Below, in pieces: positions 1-5,698 of a stretch of 5,698 nt of DNA (within the stretch, counting starts at the first letter, position 1; each line of letters opens with the position of its first letter). The DNA comes from an uncultured Bacteroidales bacterium (GTDB taxonomy: Bacteria; Bacteroidota; Bacteroidia; Bacteroidales; Muribaculaceae): NCBI GenBank assembly GCA_900539915.1, contig UQDU01000061.1:1-5698 (forward strand), read 5' to 3'. The translations under genes and the position numbers were made by a program. The notes below the pieces were generated by a model, which saw only the letters and a list, made by a program, of their open reading frames with translations, ran no database searches and was not told where the DNA came from.

Positions 1-29
1 GTGGGCTCGGAGATGTGTATAAGAGACAG
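1..29 (+). other. Sequencing adapter remnant (Nextera transposase read-2 adapter)
   Basis: The first 29 bases match the 3' part of the Illumina Nextera read-2 transposase adapter. Bases 1-10 (GTGGGCTCGG) are the adapter-specific part and bases 11-29 (AGATGTGTATAAGAGACAG) are the 19-bp Tn5 mosaic end. The match is exact as far as I recall the adapter. This is library-preparation sequence left on the end of an assembled contig, so genomic sequence begins at base 30, and the 29/30 junction has no biological meaning. Confidence 0.95.
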
Positions 30-94
30 CGGGCGATGTGTTCAAATTTGTAGAGTCGGCATCGTCGCCGCGTCCCTACACTCAGATAGGAAAG
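30..94 (-). repeat. REP-like hairpin with GTAG foot, cut by the contig end
   Basis: Read on the minus strand, 15 bases after the transposase stop, the sequence GTAGGGACGCGGCGA (79-65) starts with the GTAG tetranucleotide that marks the foot of REP hairpins recognised by RAYT transposases. A partial partner arm remains near the contig edge: GGCGA at 32-36 pairs with TCGCC at 65-69. The rest of that arm (expected to read GCGTCCCTAC on the minus strand) would lie beyond base 30, where the adapter replaces it. The same GTAGGGAC core recurs at 5682-5689. That this is a cognate REP of the neighbouring transposase is inference. The hairpin could also end or stabilise the transcript. Confidence 0.55.
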
Positions 95-649
95 TTAGGA
101 GTTATAGCGGTCTAAATCCCATCTTACCACATTGTTTGTGATATATTCGGCTATTTGATTACATTCGTAATTGTTGGTTATCATATGGTCATGGTAACGC
201 TGTTGCCATGCAAAATCTGATACTATCTTTCGTGCTATTTTTGTGACTGCTGATTTTAAAGAACCTATGTATGTGGATAATAAAGGATTGTTTCTACCTC
301 TTGCGGGTACATGTTGGCTTGCCTCAATATATTGAGGGAGGTATCGGTCGTTTGCAACCTCGGGTAGGTTTCTATGGTTTATATTTACAGGAGTTCCCAC
401 TATGATGATTGCATGAAAATGATTTGGCATTACCACAAATAGAGGAATCGTTATATGTGGGTGATGTGCTTTTGGATTGGCTAATTCGGAGTTAAGGATT
501 TTGCCAATTTCCGTTAGATGCATCTCTCCGTTAGCTATCCATCCAAAATGGTGTTTCTTATTCTTTGTGCACACTGTGACAAAATACATCCCTTCATTGT
601 ATGCAATCCAGGAGGCACGTGGAGTTTTTCGATGGTTGATGCGTTGCAT
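95..649 (-). CDS. REP-associated tyrosine transposase (RAYT), IS200-like Y1 HUH family
   Basis: A 184-aa single-domain transposase of the Y1 (IS200-like) superfamily, REP-associated subgroup. It is expected to nick and rejoin single-stranded DNA at hairpins with a GTAG foot. The HUH metal-binding motif lies in MPNHFHAIIIV (H77, H79). The C-terminal block WQQRYHDHMI (148-157) followed by EYITNNVVRW (168-177) matches the conserved RAYT end, which makes Y169 the likely catalytic tyrosine; the usual NP after it is NN here. The N-terminus HRKTPRASW (6-14) and YFVTVCT (22-28) are also typical. I chose the ATG at 649-647, which overlaps the cls stop as TAATG. The frame stays open upstream to a GTG at 742, but that 31-residue stretch is Ala/Ser-rich, lies inside cls and has no family resemblance. 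The gene is AT-rich (18 G/C of 60 at 121-180) against about 68% in part of cls (1261-1320), which suggests acquisition. It looks intact, with no frameshift. Confidence 0.88.
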   Translation of the reverse strand: MQRINHRKTPRASWIAYNEGMYFVTVCTKNKKHHFGWIANGEMHLTEIGKILNSELANPKAHHPHITIPLFVVMPNHFHAIIIVGTPVNINHRNLPEVANDRYLPQYIEASQHVPARGRNNPLLSTYIGSLKSAVTKIARKIVSDFAWQQRYHDHMITNNYECNQIAEYITNNVVRWDLDRYNS

Positions 650-651
650 TA
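647..651 (-). promoter_or_regulatory. TAATG stop/start overlap between cls and the transposase
   Basis: On the minus strand the cls stop TAA (651-649) shares its last A with the ATG (649-647) of the transposase. Such one-base overlaps allow ribosomes finishing the first gene to restart on the second. No Shine-Dalgarno-like sequence stands just before the ATG, so coupling would be the simplest way to translate the transposase from a cls transcript. The overlap is seen directly; the coupling is inferred. Confidence 0.7.
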
Positions 652-2097
652 TAGAATCGGCGACAGCAACCTCACTATGCTCTCGAGAGCCTTGCGATGC
701 AGGGGGCGCCGACGCCAACGGGGCAGACGTATCTGCTCGCACTTCTCCATGTCGGCATGGAACAAGTGGCGCATCTTCTCGTTAAATTCAGGGGTGTAGA
801 TGAAGAGGTTGCTCTCAAAATTATGCTCGAAGCTGCGGAAATCGAAGTTTGTAGAGCCTATGCTGCAAAAGTCGTCGTCGACAAGCACCATCTTGCTGTG
901 GAGCATCCCTGCGTCATAAAAATAGATTTTGATACCTGCGGCCAGACACTCCGATATGTAGCTGTTGGAGGCTGATGTCAGCATCGCGGAGTCGCTGTGG
1001 CGCGGTATCATCACGCGGACATCGACCCTCGACAAGGCAGCGGTCTGTATGGCTCTCAGAAGGCTCTCTGTGGGCAGGAAATAGGGCGTCTGTATATAGA
1101 TGCGTTTCTTGGCATTGCCGATGGCTTTGAGAAACAGCAGCTCTATGTTGCACCACTGGTCGGTAGGCCCGGAGGTGGTCAGATGGGCGTCGCAGCGGAT
1201 GCCGCGGACACGTGGCGAGCAGCTGCCGGCACTCTCGGTGAGCAGACCTTTGCCTATGAACGCCCAGTCGGTGGCGAAGCTGTACTGGAGGGCTGCCACT
1301 ACGGCTCCCGACACACGCAGATGGGTGTCGCGCCACGATGGGAATTTGCGTCCGCCGTCGCGGTAGCGGTCGGCGATGTTCATGCCGCCCACATAGCCGA
1401 TGTCGCCGTCGATGATGACGAGTTTGCGGTGGTTGCGCCAGTTGATTTTAGACCCGAAGAAGGGGAACGCGACCCTGAAGAAGGGGTATATCTCCACCCC
1501 GGCGTTGCGCATACGCTGGAAGAAGTTGCTGGCTACGTGAAACGAACCCACATGGTCATATATCACCCTGACTTTCACCCCCTCCCGGGCTTTGGCCATC
1601 AGTATGTCGGCTATGCGCTGCCCGGAATGGTCGTTTTCGAAGATGTAATACTGGAGGTGGATATAGTGGCGAGCCTGGCGCAGGTCTTTCTCAAGTGCGT
1701 CAAGTTTGTCGTTGGCGTTGATAAAGACCTCCACGGAGTTGCCCTCGTAGAATCCGGCTCCCGATAGCGACCGTGCAAGCTGTACCTGGCGGCGGTTTTC
1801 CGACGACAGGTCTTTGGGTATATTGATGAGCTCGCTGCCGAGCTGCAGTCCGCGGAGACGCTTCTTGTTGCGCCGCGAGAGTATATGGGTGTTCTTGATG
1901 CTGCGCCCGAAAAACATGTACAGTATCGCGCCGCCGCCGGGGAAGAGCAGCAGCACCGTGATCCATGCGAGCGATTTGACCGGATTACGGTTTTCCGACA
2001 GCACGATGACTATTATACCGAGTATCGTGAAGGCATAAGCCACCATGAGCACCCAGTACACCCAGCCGTATCCGAGATTTTCTAACAGGGAGTGCAT
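649..2097 (-). CDS. cls: Cardiolipin synthase (phospholipase D family, two HKD motifs)
   Basis: An integral inner-membrane enzyme that joins two phosphatidylglycerol molecules into cardiolipin and glycerol. The protein is 482 aa from the ATG at 2097. Two N-terminal membrane segments (about 12-32 and 43-64) flank the family-typical ENRNPVKSLAW. Two phospholipase D catalytic motifs follow: H223-x-K225-x4-D230 in NHRKLVIIDG, and H400-x-K402-x4-D407 in LHSKMVLVDD, followed by GSTNFDFRS. The end, RLLSPIL, is the usual cls terminus, so the adjacent transposase has not truncated it. An in-frame GTG at 2106 would add three residues (485 aa); I prefer the ATG because it starts MHSLLENLGYGW, just ahead of the first membrane helix. 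It is 145-154 bp downstream of the nitroreductase and probably has its own promoter (2143-2136). Confidence 0.96.
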   Translation of the reverse strand: MHSLLENLGYGWVYWVLMVAYAFTILGIIVIVLSENRNPVKSLAWITVLLLFPGGGAILYMFFGRSIKNTHILSRRNKKRLRGLQLGSELINIPKDLSSENRRQVQLARSLSGAGFYEGNSVEVFINANDKLDALEKDLRQARHYIHLQYYIFENDHSGQRIADILMAKAREGVKVRVIYDHVGSFHVASNFFQRMRNAGVEIYPFFRVAFPFFGSKINWRNHRKLVIIDGDIGYVGGMNIADRYRDGGRKFPSWRDTHLRVSGAVVAALQYSFATDWAFIGKGLLTESAGSCSPRVRGIRCDAHLTTSGPTDQWCNIELLFLKAIGNAKKRIYIQTPYFLPTESLLRAIQTAALSRVDVRVMIPRHSDSAMLTSASNSYISECLAAGIKIYFYDAGMLHSKMVLVDDDFCSIGSTNFDFRSFEHNFESNLFIYTPEFNEKMRHLFHADMEKCEQIRLPRWRRRPLHRKALESIVRLLSPIL

Positions 2098-2135
2098 AAA
2101 TGACACCGTAAGTTAGTCAAAATCCACCGCACTCC

Positions 2136-2143
2136 CAAATATT
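2136..2143 (-). promoter_or_regulatory. Possible Bacteroidota -7 box for cls
   Basis: The minus strand reads AATATTTG, seven of eight matches to the Bacteroidota -7 consensus TAnnTTTG. A start of transcription near 2130 would give a leader of roughly 30 bases to the ATG at 2097. The matching -33 TTTG is poor: TTTC lies about 21 bases upstream. This is plausible by position, weak by sequence. Confidence 0.35.
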
Positions 2144-2173
2144 TAACGTAATGGCGGCCGCCCGGAAACAGAA

Positions 2174-2234
2174 AATTCTTATAAGTCCCTATAAAAATCT
2201 ATAAGAACTTATAAGAATTATAAGAGTTTATAAG
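2174..2234 (-). repeat. Helically phased TATAAG repeat array between nitroreductase and cls
   Basis: On the plus strand six TATAAR motifs start at 2180, 2190, 2200, 2210, 2219 and 2229, a spacing of 10, 10, 10, 9 and 10 bases. Five are TATAAG and one (2190) is TATAAA. Several extend to the palindrome CTTATAAG, so the array also holds a perfect 12-base inverted repeat: AATTCTTATAAG at 2174-2185 and CTTATAAGAATT at 2208-2219, with a 22-base spacer. It begins 18 bases after the nitroreductase stop and ends about 75 bases before the cls start. It could be a curved or flexible DNA element, a weak AT-rich terminator for the upstream gene (TTTTC follows the stem on the minus strand), or a set of phased protein sites. 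The function is unknown. Confidence 0.75.
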
Positions 2235-2251
2235 GATTATGGCCTTGGAAG

Positions 2252-3004
2252 TCAGTGCTTGATGTCGAAGCCCTGGGCGCGGAGTGCCTCGAGCATCCGG
2301 TAGTTCATGGCCTCGCGGTAGTACGACAGGATGTGGTCACACCAGTCGTTGTCGGTCTTGGTGCCCTCGCGAGTGGTGTTGTAGAAGCGGATTTCGTCAT
2401 CGTAGGCCTCGAGCAGGGGGAGGAGCTTTTCGTCGTCAGACTGATAGGTGTTCTGGTGGATGACGAGCTGATGGGGCTGCTTGGGCTTGAGGTCGGGCAT
2501 CTCACGCGGAACTCCTAATGCGAGTCCGCATACGGCAAAGACACCCTTGGGGAGGTCGAGCAGACGGGATATTTCGGCCGGGGCTGCCGTGCGTGCATAG
2601 CCGATGCAGCATGTGCCGAGGCCGAGCGATGTGGCGGCTGCCACCGCGCTCATCATGGCGAGCGAGGCGTCTATCACGCCTACGAGCAGACCGTCGGCTG
2701 TGTCCTGGAAATCCGGCATCTCGAGACCCTTGCGGTCGGCGAGTATGGCGATTTTGTGGTAGTCGGCGCAAAACATCATGAAGTGTGAGCATGTCTTGAT
2801 CTGCTTCTGGCCGGTTAGAGCTTCAAGCTGGAGCTTGATGTCCTGGTCGGTGATGTCTATTACGCTGAACTGCTGGCCGTTGTAGCTCGTCGGAGTGTTG
2901 CGTATGGCTGCGTGGATGAGGCGCATATCCTCGTCGGATATGGCTTCGCGTTCGTAGCGGCGGATGCTGCGGCGGTTGATGAGGGTTTCTGCAAGTTTTT
3001 TCAT
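2252..3004 (-). CDS. NfsA-type FMN-dependent nitroreductase / NAD(P)H oxidoreductase
   Basis: A 250-aa cytoplasmic flavoprotein of the nitroreductase superfamily, closest in layout to the NfsA/FRP branch (about 240 aa). It is expected to pass electrons from NAD(P)H through FMN to nitro compounds, quinones or flavins. FMN-binding features are the N-terminal RRSIRRY (11-17), PTSYNGQQ (38-45) and the glycine-rich LGLGTCCIG (127-135). MMFCADYHK (76-84) and LALGVP (161-166) also fit NfsA. There is no signal peptide. The start is the ATG at 3004, with no Shine-Dalgarno, as usual in Bacteroidota. It starts 27 bp after the endonuclease stop on the same strand and I see no clear promoter in that gap, so co-transcription is possible, though the two functions are not obviously linked. 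The physiological substrate cannot be told from the sequence. Confidence 0.92.
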   Translation of the reverse strand: MKKLAETLINRRSIRRYEREAISDEDMRLIHAAIRNTPTSYNGQQFSVIDITDQDIKLQLEALTGQKQIKTCSHFMMFCADYHKIAILADRKGLEMPDFQDTADGLLVGVIDASLAMMSAVAAATSLGLGTCCIGYARTAAPAEISRLLDLPKGVFAVCGLALGVPREMPDLKPKQPHQLVIHQNTYQSDDEKLLPLLEAYDDEIRFYNTTREGTKTDNDWCDHILSYYREAMNYRMLEALRAQGFDIKH

Positions 3005-3031
3005 AGGAGGGATAAGTGTGTGTATATGGCG

Positions 3032-5407
3032 TTAATGCACCAGCACCCGTCGGGCGCGGCGGTCGGTAGCCCCTATATAGAGTCCCGGCGCGGGGTGCAG
3101 GATTGTGTAACCTACGGCAGGGATACCCTCGTAGAGGATATTGCCGTTGATGTCATATACACTAACACGGATTCCGGCCTGATGGTTCTCTATCACCAGC
3201 TGTCCGTCGTGGCTGAAGATGTCCCATGATTCGTCGTCATCTCTGTCGGCGGCAGTCTCATCGGTTGCCGACACGGGAGGGGTGACCTCGATGTAGTCGA
3301 GTTTCATGCGGCCGCCCTTGCTCTGGCGTATGCGGAAGCGCGAGGGCGCGGCTACGTTGGCCGTGGCCGAGTACTTGGTGTAACCGCCTTCGGGCACCGT
3401 CAGCTGCTTGGCTTCTTTCCATGTGATGCCTCCGTCGGTCGATGTCTCCACGTGGATTGTCGCGTCGCCGTCATTGGTCCATGCCGTGGCGTAGAAGCTG
3501 ATGGTGCCTATGCCTGAGGCTATGTTTTCGGCAAGCGTGAGGGTGCTTGTAGCCAATTTGCCGAATCTCAGACTGTTTTCTCCCTCGTAGGCTTCTCCGG
3601 CAGGTATGCAGATGTTGGTTCTCTGCCATTTGGCTACATCGGTGGTGAAGTCGGTATTACGATATTCGGTATCTGATTTGGCACTCTCGAAGTCCTCGAC
3701 GAAAGTGGCTGCGGGCACGATTTTAGCCGTCAGGTCACAGTCCCACTCGGCGGTGCTTCCGCTGACAGTCAGGGAGCCGGTGAAATTGCCCTCGGTATCC
3801 GAGGCGGCCCGGAGCCAGAAGCGGTTTTCGCCCGGCAGCAGGGTGATTTCGCAGTCCCATGTGGTTTTGTCGGCCGACACTTCAAACGGTGCGCCTGATG
3901 TCGCTACATGGATGTCGCCGGGGATATTGACGGCATCAATCTCCATCTCTATCGGGAGTGAGGGTGTTCCGGGGGCTGTGAGGAAGTCGGTGGAGCCGGT
4001 TGTTGTCACATTGATGGTGGGGATGAGGGCTGCAGTGGTTGCTGTCACAACATTGCTCTTGAACGTCGGGGATGTCAGATAGCATGTATATGTGGTCTCC
4101 GAGTCAAGCCCTGCCACGAAATAAGACTCGTCGGCGGCATCTACAGCCTCGGGATAGTCCTCAAGGGATACGCCGTTTTCCTCCACATGGAGCTGGTAAG
4201 TGGTGCCGGGGGCTTCGAGATTGATCCATTTGACCTCAAAGCCGTCATCACTGATGTCAGCTACGGTGAGTCCGATGCCGTCGTAGACTCGTGCCACAAT
4301 CGGGGCGGTCGATTTGTTTTCGCCGCATGTGACTGTCAGTGAGCCGCTGTAGGTGCCCTCGGTTGGGGCATTGAGGGTTATTTTGACGGTGGTGCCGGCG
4401 TTGGCTGCGGATGCTGCGATAGATGTAGGGCTGACGCTGTAACCATTGCCGGTCACTGATACCGTCACTGCCTTTGTGGCTCCCGAAGTCTCTACGGCCA
4501 CGTCATATGTACGCGCCTTGGAGGTGGAGGCGTTGCCGAGATTTATGGTTTGGGCATCAACGGGGAGCACTATCTTGTCGGTGGCCTGTGTGGCTGACCA
4601 GCCTTGATTGGCGGCATTGCCCCAGATATGTTCGGCCATGTCGGGGTGGTCGATAAAGGGGTTGCGGTTGCCCTGCTCCTTATATACGGCATCGTTGCGC
4701 TTGCGCTCCTTGTCGCTGACAGGGTCCTGACGGTGCCATTTGAGCAGCAGATTGACAGCCCATGTCTTATATGCCGGAAATGAGTTGCCGGCGAGCATTT
4801 CGGAGTGCCATGTGGATATGCTGCTGTTGTAGGCGGCAGCCATGTAGAAATATGTGCGCGCGAAGTCTCCTTTGTATTCGTCGGCCGGCTCGAATACTGT
4901 GCCCGAAAAGCCCGGGAAGGTGGAGGTGCCAAGCCGGCCGAGGGCTTTCACTCCGTTGGAGCTTGAGAGTGTGGTGCCGTTGGCACACTCTCCGAAGGGA
5001 TGGTTGCTGCGCTGGCCATTGACACGGCCATCGGTGGGATAGAGGTGGTTGATGTCGGTGTACATCGGCTTGCGGTCGTCAAACCAGCTCTTGGGAAACG
5101 AGTGCTCGCGGTTATAGCAGTCGCCTACTTTGCTGTAATTGCCGCACTTTTCGCCTGTGGACCACAGTTTGGTGGAATACATGTCAATCAGCCGTCCCGA
5201 CTCGTTGATGTCGGTGGTGCGGAATGCCGTCCATACGCCGTCATACGACAGCTGTTTGTGGGAGCCGACAGTCGATTGCAGTGCTTTGAGCAGTGCGGCG
5301 CCTTTCTGCCCCTCGCATGAGGAGTAGTAACCTGAGGGGGCTTCGGCCATGGCTTGGCCTGACGCTATGAGTATGGCGGATGCAAATAATGCGCGTATGC
5401 TTTTCAT
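3032..5407 (-). CDS. Secreted multidomain endonuclease I with Ig-like modules and a Por-type C-terminal sorting domain
   Basis: A 791-aa exported DNA/RNA endonuclease. A signal peptide (1-21, hydrophobic 5-17, cleavage after AMA) leads into an endonuclease I (EndA/Vvn, beta-beta-alpha metal) domain at about 23-262. NREHSFPKSWF (99-109) supplies the likely metal ligand E101 and general base H102; DINHLYPTDGRVNGQRSN (118-135) carries the second conserved block, with N130 the probable other metal ligand; GDFARTYFYM (180-189) is also typical. After it come an Ig-like sandwich (about 278-375), an FN3-like module (376-458), a second sandwich (462-564) sharing G-x-(Y/F)-(S/T)-GSLTV with the first, a jelly-roll-like module (568-709), an acidic linker (716-729), and a terminal domain (730-791) with VSVYDINGNILY and PGLYIG that resembles the type A Por/T9SS sorting signal. 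EndA itself is only about 235 aa, so some two thirds of this protein is accessory. A role in scavenging extracellular DNA is inferred. Confidence 0.93.
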   Translation of the reverse strand: MKSIRALFASAILIASGQAMAEAPSGYYSSCEGQKGAALLKALQSTVGSHKQLSYDGVWTAFRTTDINESGRLIDMYSTKLWSTGEKCGNYSKVGDCYNREHSFPKSWFDDRKPMYTDINHLYPTDGRVNGQRSNHPFGECANGTTLSSSNGVKALGRLGTSTFPGFSGTVFEPADEYKGDFARTYFYMAAAYNSSISTWHSEMLAGNSFPAYKTWAVNLLLKWHRQDPVSDKERKRNDAVYKEQGNRNPFIDHPDMAEHIWGNAANQGWSATQATDKIVLPVDAQTINLGNASTSKARTYDVAVETSGATKAVTVSVTGNGYSVSPTSIAASAANAGTTVKITLNAPTEGTYSGSLTVTCGENKSTAPIVARVYDGIGLTVADISDDGFEVKWINLEAPGTTYQLHVEENGVSLEDYPEAVDAADESYFVAGLDSETTYTCYLTSPTFKSNVVTATTAALIPTINVTTTGSTDFLTAPGTPSLPIEMEIDAVNIPGDIHVATSGAPFEVSADKTTWDCEITLLPGENRFWLRAASDTEGNFTGSLTVSGSTAEWDCDLTAKIVPAATFVEDFESAKSDTEYRNTDFTTDVAKWQRTNICIPAGEAYEGENSLRFGKLATSTLTLAENIASGIGTISFYATAWTNDGDATIHVETSTDGGITWKEAKQLTVPEGGYTKYSATANVAAPSRFRIRQSKGGRMKLDYIEVTPPVSATDETAADRDDDESWDIFSHDGQLVIENHQAGIRVSVYDINGNILYEGIPAVGYTILHPAPGLYIGATDRRARRVLVH

Positions 5408-5461
5408 CGTTGTGGTAATGCGTGAAAGTAAGTGAAATGAGGTTTGGTGTAAAGTGAACTA

Positions 5462-5469
5462 CAAATATA
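5462..5469 (-). promoter_or_regulatory. Bacteroidota-type -7 promoter box for the endonuclease gene
   Basis: The minus strand reads TATATTTG, a full match to TAnnTTTG, the -7 element of the primary Bacteroidota sigma factor. Transcription would start near 5455 and leave a leader of about 48 bases before the ATG at 5407. A good -33 TTTG is missing; TGTT lies 19 bases upstream and TTTA 17. The segment directly ahead of the ATG has no Shine-Dalgarno sequence. Confidence 0.55.
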
Positions 5470-5471
5470 AG

Positions 5472-5511
5472 CATATTTATGCATTATAAACATATTTTTA
5501 TGTATTATTAA
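5472..5511. repeat. Imperfect tandem duplication upstream of the endonuclease promoter
   Basis: Two adjacent AT-rich units read CATATTTATGCATTATAAA (5472-5490) and CATATTTTTATGTATTATTAA written in two parts as CATATTTTTATG then TATTATTAA (5491-5511). They differ by small T insertions and one C/T change. The array sits just upstream of the -7 box and covers the -33 region. It may be a chance product of AT-rich sequence, an UP-like element or repeated operator half-sites. Confidence 0.4.
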
Positions 5512-5531
5512 TATAATGATGTCAGGATTTA

Positions 5532-5576
5532 TGCTCCTTGTGGAGCAACCTGTGTGCTCCCCATGGCTGCGCCATG
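5532..5576. repeat. Cluster of short hairpins, two mutually exclusive
   Basis: TGCTCC (5532-5537) and GGAGCA (5542-5547) form a 6-bp hairpin with a TTGT loop. The same GGAGCA can instead pair with a second TGCTCC at 5555-5560 over a 7-base loop. A separate perfect hairpin follows at 5562-5576 (CATGGC, loop TGC, GCCATG). TGCTCC/TGCTCT recur at 5532, 5555 and 5578, exactly 23 bases apart. No open reading frame explains the region. It lies upstream of the endonuclease promoter on the minus strand, so it is not in that gene's predicted leader. It may be the end of an intergenic repeat cluster. Confidence 0.5.
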
Positions 5577-5619
5577 ATGCTCTACGCATGTACAATCTCT
5601 TGGTATGCAGCCCTGTTGT

Positions 5620-5698
5620 ATGGCATGTCCCAATGCTGTTCACTTAAGCAAGCGTAAATGCTTGAATGGCGTTAATATGTAGTAGGGACATGCCATGG
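5620..5698 (+). repeat. REP-like palindrome with GTAG foot at the right contig end
   Basis: GTAGGGACATGCCATGG runs from 5682 to the last base and stops three bases past the centre of the palindrome CCATGG, so the second arm, if present, has been cut by the contig end. A perfect 12-base inverted partner lies upstream: ATGGCATGTCCC at 5620-5631 against GGGACATGCCAT at 5685-5696, spanning 77 bases with a 53-base loop. That loop contains a smaller hairpin, CAAGC (5649-5653) with GCTTG (5660-5664). The GTAGGGAC core is shared with the element beside the transposase (79-72, minus). Membership of one REP family is inferred. Confidence 0.55.

Noticed and set aside
650..742. N-terminal extension of the transposase from a GTG at 742
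   Set aside because: It lies wholly within cls, is Ala/Ser-rich and unlike RAYT N-termini, while an ATG at 649 begins the family-like sequence.
997..1767. Plus-strand 256-codon open frame opposite cls
   Set aside because: It is the antisense of a well-conserved cls coding region in GC-rich DNA, and its translation shows no recognisable domain.
2153..2162. Perfect palindrome GGCGGCCGCC ahead of cls
   Set aside because: It has only ten bases and no loop to form a hairpin, and no T-run follows it; a chance NotI site in GC-rich DNA is enough to explain it.
2185..2191. GTCCCTA inside the TATAAG array as a third REP core
   Set aside because: It lacks the full GTAGGGAC core and any inverted partner; it is too short to count.
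2912..3229. Plus-strand 105-codon open frame spanning the nitroreductase/endonuclease junction
   Set aside because: It is antisense to two strongly supported genes and has no recognisable feature.
3606..4082. Plus-strand 158-codon open frame opposite the Ig-like part of the endonuclease
   Set aside because: It is a shadow of a repetitive Thr/Ser/Val-rich coding region, with no domain of its own.
5404..5643. Minus-strand 79-codon open frame across the hairpins and endonuclease promoter
   Set aside because: It starts with GTG, covers the palindromes and promoter, overlaps the endonuclease start and has a composition unlike a real protein.

Overview
The window looks like one end-to-end contig from a gut-type member of the Bacteroidales, most likely Muribaculaceae-like at family level (low certainty below the order). 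The reasons are a TAnnTTTG-type promoter, no Shine-Dalgarno sequences before the starts, a secreted endonuclease I carrying Ig-like modules and a Por/T9SS-like C-terminal domain, and Bacteroidales-style cardiolipin synthase and nitroreductase proteins. The first 29 bases are not genomic: they match the Nextera transposase adapter, ending in its 19-bp mosaic end.

All four credible genes lie on the minus strand. In transcription order (right to left) they are: a 791-aa secreted multidomain endonuclease I (5407-3032); an NfsA-type FMN nitroreductase 27 bp downstream (3004-2252); a 145-bp gap holding six TATAAG motifs spaced one helical turn apart; a cardiolipin synthase with two HKD motifs (2097-649); and a REP-associated tyrosine transposase (RAYT, IS200-like Y1/HUH) whose ATG overlaps the cardiolipin synthase stop codon by one base (TAATG; 649-95). 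The transposase gene is much richer in A+T than its neighbours, which suggests acquired DNA placed exactly at the end of cls without damaging it.

Both ends of the window carry the same core, GTAGGGAC, each time at the foot of a palindromic arm: minus strand 79-72, 15 bp past the transposase stop, and plus strand 5682-5689. A GTAG tetranucleotide at the foot of a hairpin is the known recognition signature of REP elements used by RAYT proteins. The simplest reading is that this genome carries a dispersed family of REP-like hairpins served by this transposase, and that the assembly broke at two of them.

The right-hand 290 bases hold the endonuclease promoter, an AT-rich imperfect duplication, and a cluster of hairpins, two of which are mutually exclusive. 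I see no CRISPR array, rRNA, tRNA or classical defence system. The genes do not form one pathway. The first two may be co-transcribed, and the transposase may be translationally coupled to cls.
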